This document shows, piece by piece, positions 35,940 through 47,737 of a stretch of 64,000 nucleotides of DNA. Both the position numbers and the translations under genes were made by a program. Position 1 is the stretch's first letter, and each line of letters starts with the position of its first letter. This stretch comes from Planctomycetota bacterium. Its GTDB lineage: Bacteria; Planctomycetota; UBA1135; GCA-002686595. The DNA lies in NCBI GenBank assembly GCA_002683825.1, contig NYUD01000064.1:1-64000 (forward strand). The letters run 5' to 3'. The notes under the pieces are model-generated. The model saw nothing but the letters and a program-made list of their open reading frames with translations. It did not search any database and was not told where the DNA came from.

Positions 35940-36181
35940 ACCTTCGGGAGCGGGATGGTATGACGCTTGAAGGATCTATCAAGCCCGATCTGGGCGGACT
36001 TGCGATCTTTGTCGGCGTCTCGACTCTTCCGGGTGCCATGCCCCCCCCCCCAGCGGGCCGAAAAACGTGGGTCGAGCGGGAGGGAGGGGCCGGAACGATG
36101 CCCCGGGCATGGATCCTCCGGCCCGGAACAACGCCGCTTCGGGGCACGCATCCGTTCGGAAGGGTCGCACAACCCGTGTGG

Positions 36182-36201
36182 GGAAGCGGAAATTCGCTTC
36201 C
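36182..36201. terminator. Possible terminator hairpin after the HEAT lipoprotein gene
   Basis: GGAAGCG and CGCTTCC flank a 6-nt spacer, 23 bp beyond the stop of the minus-strand HEAT-repeat gene. There is no T-run, so support is weak. Confidence 0.3.
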
Positions 36202-36223
36202 GGCGCGGAGGGAGACGGGTCGG

Positions 36224-38941
36224 CTAGTTGTTCAGATCGAGACTTGCGATCTCGCCCGCGACCCGCGCGCGGAGGTCGGTCAGGGCCTGAAAGCCCTGGG
36301 GGTCACGCAGGAGGCCCGCCCAGACCGGAGGGTCCTCGCCGTACACGATGCCCTCGTCGGGTTGGGCCCTGGGCAAGTCCGCCAGGGTGGAGAGCACGGC
36401 CTCCAGGAGCTCCTTCTCCTTCGAAGCGATGGCGATTTTCCCCCAGTCGTCGAGGTCCTGGAGGCGCACTTTCTGCGGCTCCTTGATCCAGAACTCCAGA
36501 CCGACGAGGGTCCCGTAGAGCCGGCAGACCTCCCGGATCACGGCCGGATCCCCCGGCGCTCCATCCTCACCCGCCTGGAGAATCCCGATCGCGATTCTCA
36601 GGTCCGGAACCTGTAACGCTCCGGCCTCGAGCAGTGCCCGGAAATCCAAGAGAGCGCCCTCGTTCTCCCCCACCGCGCTCCGGAAGCGCGCGCGGTCGCG
36701 CAGCACGAGACGCCGCAGGGCGGTGTCGGCGGTCAGCTCAAAGGCCTGCTGGAAGGAGCGTTCGATCGTTCCCTTGGCGCCCTGCTGCCCGCCCTCCACG
36801 TACCTGTAAGCCTCCACCAGTGCCTTGAGGTGTTCCAGGGCCGCGGTCGGCAGCTCGCCTACCTCCTCGGCCCGCAGGGCGCGCGGGATGTGGATGGCCG
36901 CCAGGCGCTCGATGAAGACCTCGCCCTGGGGCATCGTGTCCTCGAGACGGATCCCGGCCTCGTGCAGCTGCCACGCCCAGGTGCAGACCGAGCGATGATC
37001 GTCGGGGGTCAGGCCCTGCCGCGCGGACTCCCCCAACCCGGCCACCATCGTCAGCGCGTGCTGACGCGCTGCGTGCAGGGTCTCCGTCGTACCCACGCCC
37101 GCGAGCCATCTCGCCGCGAGCATCGTGAGGTGCGGCCGCCCGTCCGCCAGCGTGCCGAGAGTCAGCGCCAACTCCGCCAGGGAACCGGTCTCCGTCGCGA
37201 GCCCGGGCAACCGCTTCACATCGAGCAAGGGCTCGAGGTGGTACTTGCCGTAGCGCCGGATCAGGGCCAGGAGGGTGCGGTCGAGATCGGCGATCTCCTC
37301 CCTGGCGATGCGATCGACCAGGAAACCCCAGTCGAGACCTGTCACGTGCTGCGCCAGCCCCTCGTCGGCCAGCAGAAGCAAAGCCCGCCGGCGCAGGTCC
37401 GGATCGGTGGCTCCGGACAGATCGGCCACCGCAGCCAGGATGTCGACCACCTCGGGTGCGGTCGGGGAGAGGGTGAGAAGCAGCTCGCGGGTCGCCCCCA
37501 GAAGCGCATGCGCGACCGCAGGGTCCTTGACGCTCTCGCGCAAGACACTGACGAACAGCGGGGTGTCCGTGCGCAACGCCAGCGGTCCGAGGGCCGAGGC
37601 GGCCATCGAGCGCACGGCGGAATCCAGGGAGGGGTCGCTCAGAATCGAGACGACCGGCCGGCGTACCGGCGAACCGCGCAGATCCTCCGCCAGTCCGTCC
37701 TTCACCGCCCTGTGGCTCAGCACCTCGAGGGCTTGAAAGGCACGGACCAGGGGGTCCGGGTCGAAGGCCCCGCGACGCCGCTCCGCATCGGCCAGATCTT
37801 GCAGGGCCTCGCCGACCAGCGCGATCGCACTCAGCAGATGGGCCGCGTCGCGATCCACGCCGGTGCTCCAGGGCAGCCGCGCGATCACGCCGACGGCGGA
37901 CATGGCCCGCGCGTCGTCGCCGGAGGTGGTGACCCGGGCCAGAAGATCCCTCAGCCGTTCCAGCTCAGGCGCGCGCACGTCGACGTACTCCATCGGGACA
38001 ACGACCGCTTCGAGTCCCTCGTGGAAAGCGTGCGGCTCGTTCTCCTTTTCCAGCATGTCGAGCAGTACGCCGAAGACGGCCTTGGAATCGACACCCTCGA
38101 GGGCGAAGGCCAGGCCCAGAATCCGGGCCGCTCCCGCACGCACGACCGGGTCGCGATCGCCCAGCCAGGCCTGGGCCCGGACGGGATCTTGCTCCAGGAG
38201 GGCGAAGAGCCGCCGGCGCGAGCGCGTCTCGTGCTGCGCAAGGCTTTCCAGGAAGAGTTCCGTGTCCACACCGGCGCGCACGTTCTGAAGATAGGGAACG
38301 AGCTCCTCGGCGTCGGTGAACCAGCGACCGAAGAGCCGGTGCAACGCGACCGCCGAAGCGAGGTGGCGCGTTCCCTCCATGCCGTTGAGCCACGGGCTTG
38401 CGATGAACTCCGCACACTCGTAGAGCGCCAGGTCCGCCGCGACGATCGCACAGGAGGACCACAGCTCGTTCGTCGTTTTCGGGCTCTGGAACAGCTCGCG
38501 GATGTGGTTCAGGACGGGCGAGCGACGGCGCCCCCTCCGTTCGATGTCATCGGCCAGTTCCTTCAGCGCTCCGGCGCGTTCACGGTCGCGCTCGCTTTGA
38601 CGCACCGCAGGTAGCCCTGCCAGACGGGGCCGACCGGCCAGCCAGATCCAGAGCTCGATCTCGGCCTCGAGCGGCCTCGAGCTCCCGATGCCACCCTTCG
38701 GCTCCTCGAGCGCGGGTAGGGGCTCGGGCCGGGCCGGCTCCGTGGCGGCCCCATCGAGGGGCTGGAGGGCAAACCGGGCCTCGACCACTCCCTTGGCCTT
38801 CTCGACGGCCGCGGTCCTGCCGTCGGTCACGGTCGAGGTCTGCGTACGGCATCCGGCCGCCACGAGCACCCAGCACCCGAGGATCGCGAGCCCCAGGCTC
38901 TCGTTTCTTCGATCCGTCGGATTGCCGGTGCCGTACCCCAT
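36224..38941 (-). CDS. Large HEAT/ARM-repeat lipoprotein, unknown function
   Basis: This 905-residue protein starts at ATG 38941 with a lipoprotein signal (LGLAILGCWVLVAAGC). It consists almost wholly of helical repeats of HEAT type (for example DPVVRAGAARILGLAFALEG and DSAVRSMAASALGPLALRTD), with a more TPR-like end (GALLDFRALLEAGALQVPDL). No catalytic motif is visible. The exported, repeat-only layout suggests a periplasmic scaffold. It lies downstream of the shikimate operon, separated from aroK by 156 bp. Confidence 0.75.
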   Translation of the reverse strand: MGYGTGNPTDRRNESLGLAILGCWVLVAAGCRTQTSTVTDGRTAAVEKAKGVVEARFALQPLDGAATEPARPEPLPALEEPKGGIGSSRPLEAEIELWIWLAGRPRLAGLPAVRQSERDRERAGALKELADDIERRGRRRSPVLNHIRELFQSPKTTNELWSSCAIVAADLALYECAEFIASPWLNGMEGTRHLASAVALHRLFGRWFTDAEELVPYLQNVRAGVDTELFLESLAQHETRSRRRLFALLEQDPVRAQAWLGDRDPVVRAGAARILGLAFALEGVDSKAVFGVLLDMLEKENEPHAFHEGLEAVVVPMEYVDVRAPELERLRDLLARVTTSGDDARAMSAVGVIARLPWSTGVDRDAAHLLSAIALVGEALQDLADAERRRGAFDPDPLVRAFQALEVLSHRAVKDGLAEDLRGSPVRRPVVSILSDPSLDSAVRSMAASALGPLALRTDTPLFVSVLRESVKDPAVAHALLGATRELLLTLSPTAPEVVDILAAVADLSGATDPDLRRRALLLLADEGLAQHVTGLDWGFLVDRIAREEIADLDRTLLALIRRYGKYHLEPLLDVKRLPGLATETGSLAELALTLGTLADGRPHLTMLAARWLAGVGTTETLHAARQHALTMVAGLGESARQGLTPDDHRSVCTWAWQLHEAGIRLEDTMPQGEVFIERLAAIHIPRALRAEEVGELPTAALEHLKALVEAYRYVEGGQQGAKGTIERSFQQAFELTADTALRRLVLRDRARFRSAVGENEGALLDFRALLEAGALQVPDLRIAIGILQAGEDGAPGDPAVIREVCRLYGTLVGLEFWIKEPQKVRLQDLDDWGKIAIASKEKELLEAVLSTLADLPRAQPDEGIVYGEDPPVWAGLLRDPQGFQALTDLRARVAGEIASLDLNN

Positions 38942-39097
38942 GCTAGTGATCCAAAATCCTATCCGCAGTTGCAGGGCTGGTTGTAAAGAGAGAAGGGGAA
39001 AGACAGCGTTCGTACGTTCTGCTTTCGGCACGAGCCCCCCACGCTCTCGAACAATACCCACGAATCGGCAAGTTCTTCCCCGGGTCTAGCTTGCCCC

Positions 39098-39649
39098 TTA
39101 CGTCGCAGCGTTCTGCAGACGCTCGGCGATGCACTCGCTGATCTCGAGCGCCGACCGATCCGAGCAGAAAATCCGCTCGGCCACAGCACGATAGTGCGGG
39201 TCCCGCCGCCGCACGACAGCCGGCAACTCCTCCAGCGCATTCCCCTCCCCGCTCAGGGGCGGGCGCAGGGTCTCGTCCGCCTCGAGGCGCAGCTGGAGCA
39301 GCTCCGTGGGCACGTCCAGGTAGAACGCCCTGGTGGCGCGCACGAGCCAGGCCCGGTTGTCCGGGCGTTCGCACACCCCCCCGCCGGTCGCGAGCACGAT
39401 CCTCGGCATGGGCTCGATACACTTCTTGAGCGTGACCGCCTCCAGCTCGCGGAAGCGCGCCCACCCGACCTCCTCGATCAACTCACCGACCTGGAGGGCG
39501 CAAAACCCCGCGTGGCGCGCAAAACGCACGACCTCGGCGTCGAGGTCCACGAAGGGACGCCCGAGCCGTTCGGCCAGCAGCCTTCCGAGGGTCGTCTTGC
39601 CACTGCAGCGCGGCCCGACGAGGGCCACGGGGGCGCTGAGCGCTTTCAT
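39098..39649 (-). CDS. aroK: Shikimate kinase
   Basis: This 183-residue P-loop kinase phosphorylates shikimate with ATP. The Walker A motif GPRCSGKTTLGRLL is followed by FVDLDAE (Mg/shikimate Asp), FRELEAVTL (shikimate-binding Arg-Glu), ATGGGVCERPDNR and the lid region LRPPLSGEGN. Its ATG overlaps the aroD-aroE stop by ATGA (39646-39649), so the three shikimate-pathway activities are co-translated. Confidence 0.93.
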   Translation of the reverse strand: MKALSAPVALVGPRCSGKTTLGRLLAERLGRPFVDLDAEVVRFARHAGFCALQVGELIEEVGWARFRELEAVTLKKCIEPMPRIVLATGGGVCERPDNRAWLVRATRAFYLDVPTELLQLRLEADETLRPPLSGEGNALEELPAVVRRRDPHYRAVAERIFCSDRSALEISECIAERLQNAAT

Positions 39650-41196
39650 CGCCCGGACCGAGCGCTTTCGTCGGCGTGCTCGAAGGCCTGGCGCATCAAC
39701 TCCTCGTCCGGCTCGCACTGCGTGAACAGCCGGAACTGCAAGGCCGCCTGGCGACAGAACCACTCGCCCCCGGGCACCGCCGTGCAGCCCTTCTCGTGGG
39801 CCAGGGCGAGCAGCGGGGTGCGGATCGGTCGATAGACCGCATCGAAGACGAGGCTCCCCGGCCGGATCCATTCGGCCGGCACCACGAGCCCCTCCGTGTC
39901 CGCGCAGTTGTTCGTGGAAGCCAGGGAGCCGATGGGGGTCGTGTGGATCAGAACGTCGTACTCGACCGACGGGATCGCCGACCACTCGACCGCCTCGCAG
40001 TCCAGCTCGGCCGCCACCGCGTCCGCCCGCTCCTTCCTGCGTGCGGCCACGGTGACACGACCGTCCAGGGAGCGCACGGCCCAGGCGGCGGCGCGGGCCG
40101 CTCCTCCGGAACCGAGCACGAGCGCGTGCACCGCCGCGACGCTCCCGGGCACCCCCGGTTTTTGCGAGTGGATCTCGAGCGCCCGTTCCAGCGTCTCGCG
40201 CACTCCCGCCACGTCGGTGTTGGCCGCGCGCCAGCGCTCGCCGTCGCGGAAGAACGTGTTGACCGCGCCGGTCTTTTCGCTGGCCGCATCCCGATCGGTA
40301 GAGCTTCGATAGGCGTCCTCCTTGAACGGTGCGGTGATCGAGAAACCGCGGTAGTTCCCGTCGCTGGTCAGGGCCACAAACGCGTCGAAGGACGAGGGTT
40401 CGAAGGCCACGTAGACGGCGTCGAGCTTGGCCGCCTTGAGGGCCATCCCGTGGACCCAGGGCGAATAGGACCGGCCGATCGGGTTGCCGACGACGCCCAG
40501 GACGGCCGTCTCCTGACTGACGCCCCCCGGGGGCAAGATCGCCAGGAGATCGTTGACCCGCAACTGACCGGGCGCGGTGCGTTCCACCACCGCGCCGCCC
40601 TCGTCGGGAATGTCGGCCGGGGCGCAGTAGGTGAAGGGCGAACCGAAGATCGGCGCAAGGACGCGCGTGAAGCTTCCGGCTGCGCCGGAACAAAACGAGA
40701 CGATGCCCTTGGTCCCGCGCAACCAGGCGAGTAGACGCAATCCGTCCTCGCACGAATCCGCGTGGGTCACCAGCTTGGTGACGTCGCCCTCGTAGAGGAC
40801 CTCCTGGATCTCCTCGTGACACGCGTCCAGATCCTCGGGCGTTCCCTCGAGGACGTGGCGCGAGACGATCCTGTGACATGGCGCCTCGACCTCACCCAGC
40901 TCGAGCGACAGCCTGTAATCGATGTCGACGAAGCGCGCGCCGGCCTGGGCCGCGTCGTGGTAGAGCTGAAACAGCTCGTCCTTCGAGCCCTGGAACGTCC
41001 CGAACGCCTCGGGGCCGTTGCACGCGATGATGACGGGCTTCTTCGCCGCCCGGCAGAACTCCTCGATCCGCTCCTTGCCGGGATGAGCGATGCGATCGAG
41101 ACGCAGCTCGATCAGGTCGCAGAGCGGCACCTGTCGCAGGGCGCGTCGGGCCAGGGTCTCGAAGTCGTCAGCGATGTGGGAAACGACGATAGCCAT
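39646..41196 (-). CDS. aroDE: Bifunctional 3-dehydroquinate dehydratase (type I) / shikimate dehydrogenase
   Basis: This 516-residue fusion has two parts. Residues 1 to about 215 are a type I dehydroquinase with LIELRLDRI, His114 in IVSRHVLEG and the Schiff-base Lys141 in DVTKLVTHA. From about residue 230 follows shikimate dehydrogenase with VVGNPIGRSYSPWVHG, the catalytic Lys in ITAPFKEDA, NTDVAGV, LVLGSGGAARAAAWAV and VFDAVYRPIRTPLL. It performs two consecutive steps from 3-dehydroquinate to shikimate, with aroK downstream for the third. Such fusions are known in plants and some bacteria. Confidence 0.93.
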   Translation of the reverse strand: MAIVVSHIADDFETLARRALRQVPLCDLIELRLDRIAHPGKERIEEFCRAAKKPVIIACNGPEAFGTFQGSKDELFQLYHDAAQAGARFVDIDYRLSLELGEVEAPCHRIVSRHVLEGTPEDLDACHEEIQEVLYEGDVTKLVTHADSCEDGLRLLAWLRGTKGIVSFCSGAAGSFTRVLAPIFGSPFTYCAPADIPDEGGAVVERTAPGQLRVNDLLAILPPGGVSQETAVLGVVGNPIGRSYSPWVHGMALKAAKLDAVYVAFEPSSFDAFVALTSDGNYRGFSITAPFKEDAYRSSTDRDAASEKTGAVNTFFRDGERWRAANTDVAGVRETLERALEIHSQKPGVPGSVAAVHALVLGSGGAARAAAWAVRSLDGRVTVAARRKERADAVAAELDCEAVEWSAIPSVEYDVLIHTTPIGSLASTNNCADTEGLVVPAEWIRPGSLVFDAVYRPIRTPLLALAHEKGCTAVPGGEWFCRQAALQFRLFTQCEPDEELMRQAFEHADESARSGR

Positions 41197-41199
41197 TTC

Positions 41200-42081
41200 T
41201 CAAGCGTAGCGACCCAGACGGCTCATGATCGGTCCCAGGGCCCGGTAGAGTTCCTCCGCCTGCGGATCCACGTCGGCGAGCGCCGCCAGGTGGCCGGCGA
41301 CGACGGCCTCCGCCCCCCGTGCGACCGGGCCCGTGAGGGCCTTGCCGCGGGAGCTCGTCCGCAGGTTGGCCCGGGTCGATTCCAGGAGCGACTGCAGCGC
41401 TTCCTGGGCCAGCGTTTCGGCCTGCTCCCCCTCCAGGTCGAGGGAACGGGCGAGGGCCTTTACCGACGCGTCGAGGAGGGCCACGAACCCGCCGCTCAGA
41501 AGGGCGGCAGCGGCGTGATACAGGCGATCGGAGGCCTCCCCCGGCTTCAACAGGAGCTCGCGACCCTCGAAGGCCGACACGATGCGGCGCGCCAGGGCGA
41601 GGGCCTCCCCGTCGCCCCCGATGCAAAAGACCCCCCCGCCCAGCGGATCCTCGAGGTGGGACTCACTGGGCAGGGCCAGCAGGGGGTGCAGCTTGCCGCA
41701 GGCGCCTCCGACGGCCCGCAGGGGCTCCAGAATCTCGATTCCGAAGTAGCCACAGGTGTGCCAGGTGACCCCGGGGGGACGCGGATGGGCGGCCAGGCGC
41801 CGGGCCAGCTCCCCCACCTTGTCGTCGTGAACACACAGGAGAACGGCGTCGAGACCCCCGAACTCTTCAAACTCCACCCCGGCGGCCCGTCCGGGCGCGC
41901 AGCGCCCGACGGCATCCAGCACGCCGCGTACGCTTTCGCTGCGGCGAGACCAGAGGCGAACGCGCGCACCGCGTCGGGCGAGGCCGAGGGCGAAGGCGCG
42001 GCCGACCGCACCGCAACCGACGATGCCCACGGTCAACCGCTCGAGCGCCGCACCGCCGGGGTTCGGAAGAGGCGGGTCCAT
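41200..42081 (-). CDS. Rossmann-like / DUF2520 domain oxidoreductase
   Basis: This 293-residue protein has an N-terminal NAD(P)-binding fold (LTVGIVGCGAVGRAFALGLA) and the helical DUF2520 domain (SDRLYHAAAALLSGGFVALL, LTGPVARGAEAVVAGHLAAL). Its build resembles ketopantoate reductase and prephenate dehydrogenase relatives. Such genes are often found near pantothenate genes, and panC is 1.5 kb away here. The substrate is unknown. Only 3 bp separate it from aroD-aroE, so it is in the same operon. Confidence 0.85.
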   Translation of the reverse strand: MDPPLPNPGGAALERLTVGIVGCGAVGRAFALGLARRGARVRLWSRRSESVRGVLDAVGRCAPGRAAGVEFEEFGGLDAVLLCVHDDKVGELARRLAAHPRPPGVTWHTCGYFGIEILEPLRAVGGACGKLHPLLALPSESHLEDPLGGGVFCIGGDGEALALARRIVSAFEGRELLLKPGEASDRLYHAAAALLSGGFVALLDASVKALARSLDLEGEQAETLAQEALQSLLESTRANLRTSSRGKALTGPVARGAEAVVAGHLAALADVDPQAEELYRALGPIMSRLGRYA

Positions 42082-42094
42082 TGAAGGGGGCGGA

Positions 42095-42559
42095 CTAACG
42101 CTGCGAGTTGTGGGCCGAAGTCGTGGCCCGCTCGTAGGACTCGTAGTCCATATCGTCGAAGGAGACGGCGACGTAGCCCTCCTCCTGCGAGCGCTTCAGC
42201 TCGTTCCGGAAGGAGCTCAGAACCTCCGCCTCCATGAAGTCCCGCGCCCGCTGGTGGATGGGATGGGCGATATCGGCGTAAAGACGCATGCGACCCCGTT
42301 CGTCGTGGGGGCCGCGGCCGGACTGCAGCCTGCGGCCACAGTCGTTGCAGAAACGAGCCCGAAGGTGGTTCTTGCCCGCACAGGCTGGACAACGGTCGCA
42401 AAGCTTGCGGGAAGGCATCGCGATGAAAAGCCCATTCGCTCCTTCGATGATCTTGAGATCGCGAATCACGAGAAAATTCTCGATCGTGATGCTCGCGAAA
42501 CCGCGGAGCTTGTCCGGTTGATTCTCAAGTAGCTTGACGCGCACCTCGGTGATGTTCAT
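42095..42559 (-). CDS. spoVG: SpoVG-family protein with an inserted zinc ribbon
   Basis: The 154-residue protein begins like SpoVG (MNITEVRVKLLENQPDKLRG, then NFLVIRDLKIIEGANGLFIA and MPSRK) and resumes with YADIAHPIHQRARDFMEAEV. Between MPSRK and YADIAHPI, where normal SpoVG has about 6-10 residues, there are about 45 residues containing CDRCPACAG...FCNDCGRR, a four-to-five-cysteine zinc-ribbon pattern. SpoVG proteins bind nucleic acid and affect septation and gene expression in Firmicutes. The ribbon could add RNA/DNA contacts. The gene lies 86 bp downstream of ispE, echoing the ispE-spoVG neighbourhood of Bacillus. Confidence 0.9.
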   Translation of the reverse strand: MNITEVRVKLLENQPDKLRGFASITIENFLVIRDLKIIEGANGLFIAMPSRKLCDRCPACAGKNHLRARFCNDCGRRLQSGRGPHDERGRMRLYADIAHPIHQRARDFMEAEVLSSFRNELKRSQEEGYVAVSFDDMDYESYERATTSAHNSQR

Positions 42560-42645
42560 GGGAAGCCGGAGTTGAGTCTTGTGCTTTGTCGACCCAAGTA
42601 AAGTGACCGCTTCCGATTAGGAGATGCAAGCGGGCTATCGGGATC

Positions 42646-43629
42646 TCAAATGGGAGTTTGAAAACCCCTCCGAACACCGGAGCCCGCAGCGCCTGAGGTG
42701 CATTCAAAGTTTCGCCCGTAATCGCGAGCGATCGCCCGATCCCGGACGTCTTCGAGAGCCGCCTGCGCCCGCTCGGCGTCGGCGAACAATGCGAAGAAAG
42801 TCGAGCCGCTTCCCGACAGCCTCCAGGGACCTCCGGGAGCCTCGTTCAGAAGCTCGGCCCAGCTGCGGAGGGCCGGGACGACCCTCATCGCAGGCTCTTC
42901 CAGGTCGTTTCGAAGCAGGTGGCGGCGCTCTTCGAGGGAGCCTCCCAGAAAACGCGCCAGATCGAAGCTCGCCGACTTGCGAAAGGGGCCCGTGACCGCG
43001 CCATAGACATCCGCCGTTGGAACGTGCACCCGAGGCGTCACCACGGCGAAGTGAAGGCCCGCGGGGACGGCCAGGGCCTCGACCTGTTCCCCACGCCCCG
43101 TGCAGCGCGCAAAACCGCTCCTCCGGGCCCGCAGGAAGAAAGCCACGTCGCTGCCCAGGCTCGCGAGACGGCGCTGCAGTTCTTCCCCATCGGGATCGAC
43201 CCCGCACAGGAGCGCACCGGCGTAGAACGCGGCGGCGGCATCGGAGCTTCCCCCCCCGAGGCCGGCTCCGCAGGGAAGGGCCTTCTTCAACTCCAGATCG
43301 AAGCGCACCCCGGCGTGGACCCCCTGTTCCACGGCGTACCCGAGGACCAGGCGGAGGGCCTGAACCGCGAGGTTCGTCCCGTCCCCCGGCACGTTCGGAT
43401 CGCTCGATTCGAGGTGGAAAGAAACCTCCGGCGTTTCCCGGCGATCCCCGTTCCAGGGCTCGACCCGCAGGGTCAGCTCGTCGTAGCGATCGATGGCCAG
43501 GACGTGGGTCGCCAGTTCGTGGTAGCCGTCCGCGCGCCGGCCGAGGAGTTCGAGCGACAGGTTCAACTTCGCCGGAGCGAGCACCACCACGGCGTTCCCA
43601 GCGCCGTCCTTCTCCAAAGCAACGCTCAC
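42646..43629 (-). CDS. ispE: 4-diphosphocytidyl-2-C-methyl-D-erythritol kinase
   Basis: This 327-residue GHMP kinase of the MEP isoprenoid pathway phosphorylates CDP-methylerythritol. It has APAKLNLSLELLGRRADGYHE (two overlapping pieces) with the catalytic Lys, the ATP-binding PCGAGLGGGSSDAAAA, and WRLSGSGSTFFALF. I start it at GTG 43629, which overlaps the panC stop (GTGA), a clear sign of translational coupling. The C-terminus carries about 15 extra Gly/Arg-rich residues beyond the domain. Confidence 0.92.
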   Translation of the reverse strand: MSVALEKDGAGNAVVVLAPAKLNLSLELLGRRADGYHELATHVLAIDRYDELTLRVEPWNGDRRETPEVSFHLESSDPNVPGDGTNLAVQALRLVLGYAVEQGVHAGVRFDLELKKALPCGAGLGGGSSDAAAAFYAGALLCGVDPDGEELQRRLASLGSDVAFFLRARRSGFARCTGRGEQVEALAVPAGLHFAVVTPRVHVPTADVYGAVTGPFRKSASFDLARFLGGSLEERRHLLRNDLEEPAMRVVPALRSWAELLNEAPGGPWRLSGSGSTFFALFADAERAQAALEDVRDRAIARDYGRNFECTSGAAGSGVRRGFQTPI

Positions 43630-44507
43630 CCTCGCCCGGGCTCCGAGAGGCTCAGGTTGTCGATCAGGCGCACGGCCCCCACCTTGGCCGCGACCAGGGC
43701 ACGGGCCTCCACGAGGGGTTTCGTGGGGGCCCCCGCAGTCCAGCAGGACGGGTCGCGCACCTCGGCGTACTCGAGGGCGATGCCGGAATTCTCGAGGTGT
43801 TCGTGCAGGATCCCGCGCAGCCGCCGGGCATCGCGCTGGCCCTCCCCCCAGGCCGTACGCGCCGAAAAGAGGGCCCGCGAAATCGCCAGCGCCTGCACGC
43901 GCTCCTGCGGGTTCAGACGCAGGTTGCGCGACGAGCGCGCCAGCCCGTCGGGATCGCGGGAGGTCGGGCAGACGACGATGCGGGGGTAACCCAGCTCCCG
44001 GGAGATCCTCTCGACGACCCGACACTGCTGGAAGTCCTTCTCACCGAAATAGGCGTTCCGTGGACGTACGAGTTCGAAGAGCCGGGCGCAGATCGTCGCA
44101 ACACCGGCAAAATGGCCCCTCCGAAAAGCGCCCTCGAGCCCCTCCGCCTCCGGTCCGGGGTCGCGCCTTTCGATCGCCCCGGGCTTCGCCGCCTCGGGGA
44201 AGAAGCCCTCGAGGGTTCCGGTGAAGACCATGGCACAGCCCGCCTCCGAAAGCAGCGCCCGATCGCCCGCGAGGTCGCGCGGATAGCAATCCAGATCACG
44301 GGGATCGTCGAACTGCAACGGATTCACGAACACGCTGACACAGGTGAGGTCGTTCTCCTCGACCGCACGCCGCACGAGGGACAGATGACCCTCGTGCAAG
44401 GCCCCCATCGTCGGAACGAATCCGATCGAGGCCCGGCGATCGCGCGCCCCTCGACTCCAGGCGGCCACGCGTCGCGGGTCCTCCAGCAATTCGCAGGGAG
44501 CACTCAC
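43626..44507 (-). CDS. panC: Pantothenate synthetase
   Basis: This 293-residue class-I-tRNA-synthetase-fold enzyme joins pantoate and beta-alanine using ATP. It shows FVPTMGALHEGHLSLVRRA (HIGH-type motif), SVFVNPLQFDDPRDLDCYPR, YFGEKDFQQCRVVER, DGLARSSRNLRLNPQER and VRLIDNLSL. It starts with GTG 44507, overlapping the folK stop by GTGA, and overlaps ispE in the same way downstream. Confidence 0.93.
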   Translation of the reverse strand: MSAPCELLEDPRRVAAWSRGARDRRASIGFVPTMGALHEGHLSLVRRAVEENDLTCVSVFVNPLQFDDPRDLDCYPRDLAGDRALLSEAGCAMVFTGTLEGFFPEAAKPGAIERRDPGPEAEGLEGAFRRGHFAGVATICARLFELVRPRNAYFGEKDFQQCRVVERISRELGYPRIVVCPTSRDPDGLARSSRNLRLNPQERVQALAISRALFSARTAWGEGQRDARRLRGILHEHLENSGIALEYAEVRDPSCWTAGAPTKPLVEARALVAAKVGAVRLIDNLSLSEPGRG

Positions 44508-45006
44508 GCCTCGGCCCCGTGCTTTTCCATCAGGTGCAACTCTTCCACGCGTTCCCGTACGGTCTTTCCCGAACGCGAAAGGTGCAGGTCGGGTTCCAGC
44601 TCGTTCAGCGGCTCCAGAACGAACAGACGATCTTCGAGGCGCGGATGCGGCACGATGAGATCGGGCAAGTCGAGCTCTTCGTCGCCGAAGAAAAGCAGGT
44701 CGCAATCGAGGGTGCGCGGAGCGTTTTGTGGTACGCCTCGGCGCACGCGCTCGAACTGGGCCTCGATCGCCTGCAGAAGCCAGAGCAAGTCCTCCGCCGG
44801 GACTTTGCTCTCGATCTCGCAGACACCGTTCAGGTAGTCCGGTTGATCGGGGCCCCCCCCCACAGGCTTCGTTTCGATCCAGCTCGAAACCCTTAGAACC
44901 TCGATCCCCTCCGCCGCTCGAAGCGCATCGATCGCGCCGTCGAGCTGGGCCCGGCGCTCCCCGAGGTTGCTCCCGAGCCCGATCCACGCATGTGTTTTCT
45001 CGGCGC

Positions 45007-45010
<4 letters not shown>
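44504..45010 (-). CDS. folK: 2-amino-4-hydroxy-6-hydroxymethyldihydropteridine pyrophosphokinase
   Basis: This 168-residue enzyme transfers pyrophosphate from ATP to the pterin precursor of folate. AWIGLGSNLGERRAQL, PQNAPRTLDCDLLFFGDEEL and LIVPHPRLEDRLFVLEPLNE are the standard HPPK motifs, including the DCDLL metal-binding Asp pair. It overlaps pssA (ATGA at 45007-45010) and panC (GTGA), so folate and pantothenate genes are translated as one chain. Confidence 0.94.
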
Positions 45011-47370
<2,360 letters not shown>

Positions 47371-47379
47371 AACCCGAAG

Positions 47380-47718
47380 ATGACGAAGCAAGACAAACAG
47401 AGCCGGAGCGGATTCAAGGTTCTTTGGGGCTGGGCTCCGGTCCTGGTGTCGCTCTTCATCTTCATCCAGTTCCTCACGAACGGTTACCTGCCGGCCCGTG
47501 AGAAGAGCCATCAGCTGGACGGCTTCGAGGCCGAAATGACGATTCGCATGAACGAGCTCCTTTCGGTGAAGCGCGGGCTCGAGACGGAAAAACGCATGCT
47601 TGAGGATGGGATCTACCGCGAGCGTGTGCGCCGGACGCTGTGCGATCCCCGGCAAGCGACGCTTACGCTTCAACGCGCTCGAGCGCTCGAGCGGACCGAC
47701 CGATCGAGTCCCCGCTGA
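47380..47718 (+). CDS. FtsB/DivIC-like septum formation initiator protein
   Basis: This 112-residue bitopic protein has one transmembrane helix (GWAPVLVSLFIFIQFLTNGY) followed by a coiled coil (LDGFEAEMTIRMNELLSVKR...LETEKRMLEDG), the layout of FtsB/DivIC division proteins. It starts 9 bp after eno, the same eno-ftsB neighbourhood seen in proteobacteria, which supports the call. Sequence similarity in this family is weak, so the assignment rests on topology and context. Confidence 0.7.
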   Translation: MTKQDKQSRSGFKVLWGWAPVLVSLFIFIQFLTNGYLPAREKSHQLDGFEAEMTIRMNELLSVKRGLETEKRMLEDGIYRERVRRTLCDPRQATLTLQRARALERTDRSSPR

Positions 47719-47737
47719 TCCGGCCGGTCGCAGCTTG

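Noticed and set aside
47600-47737. Extension of the PQQ-like protein upstream to 47600
   Set aside because: It overlaps the FtsB-like gene and lacks a signal peptide. GTG 47738 gives a clean signal sequence.
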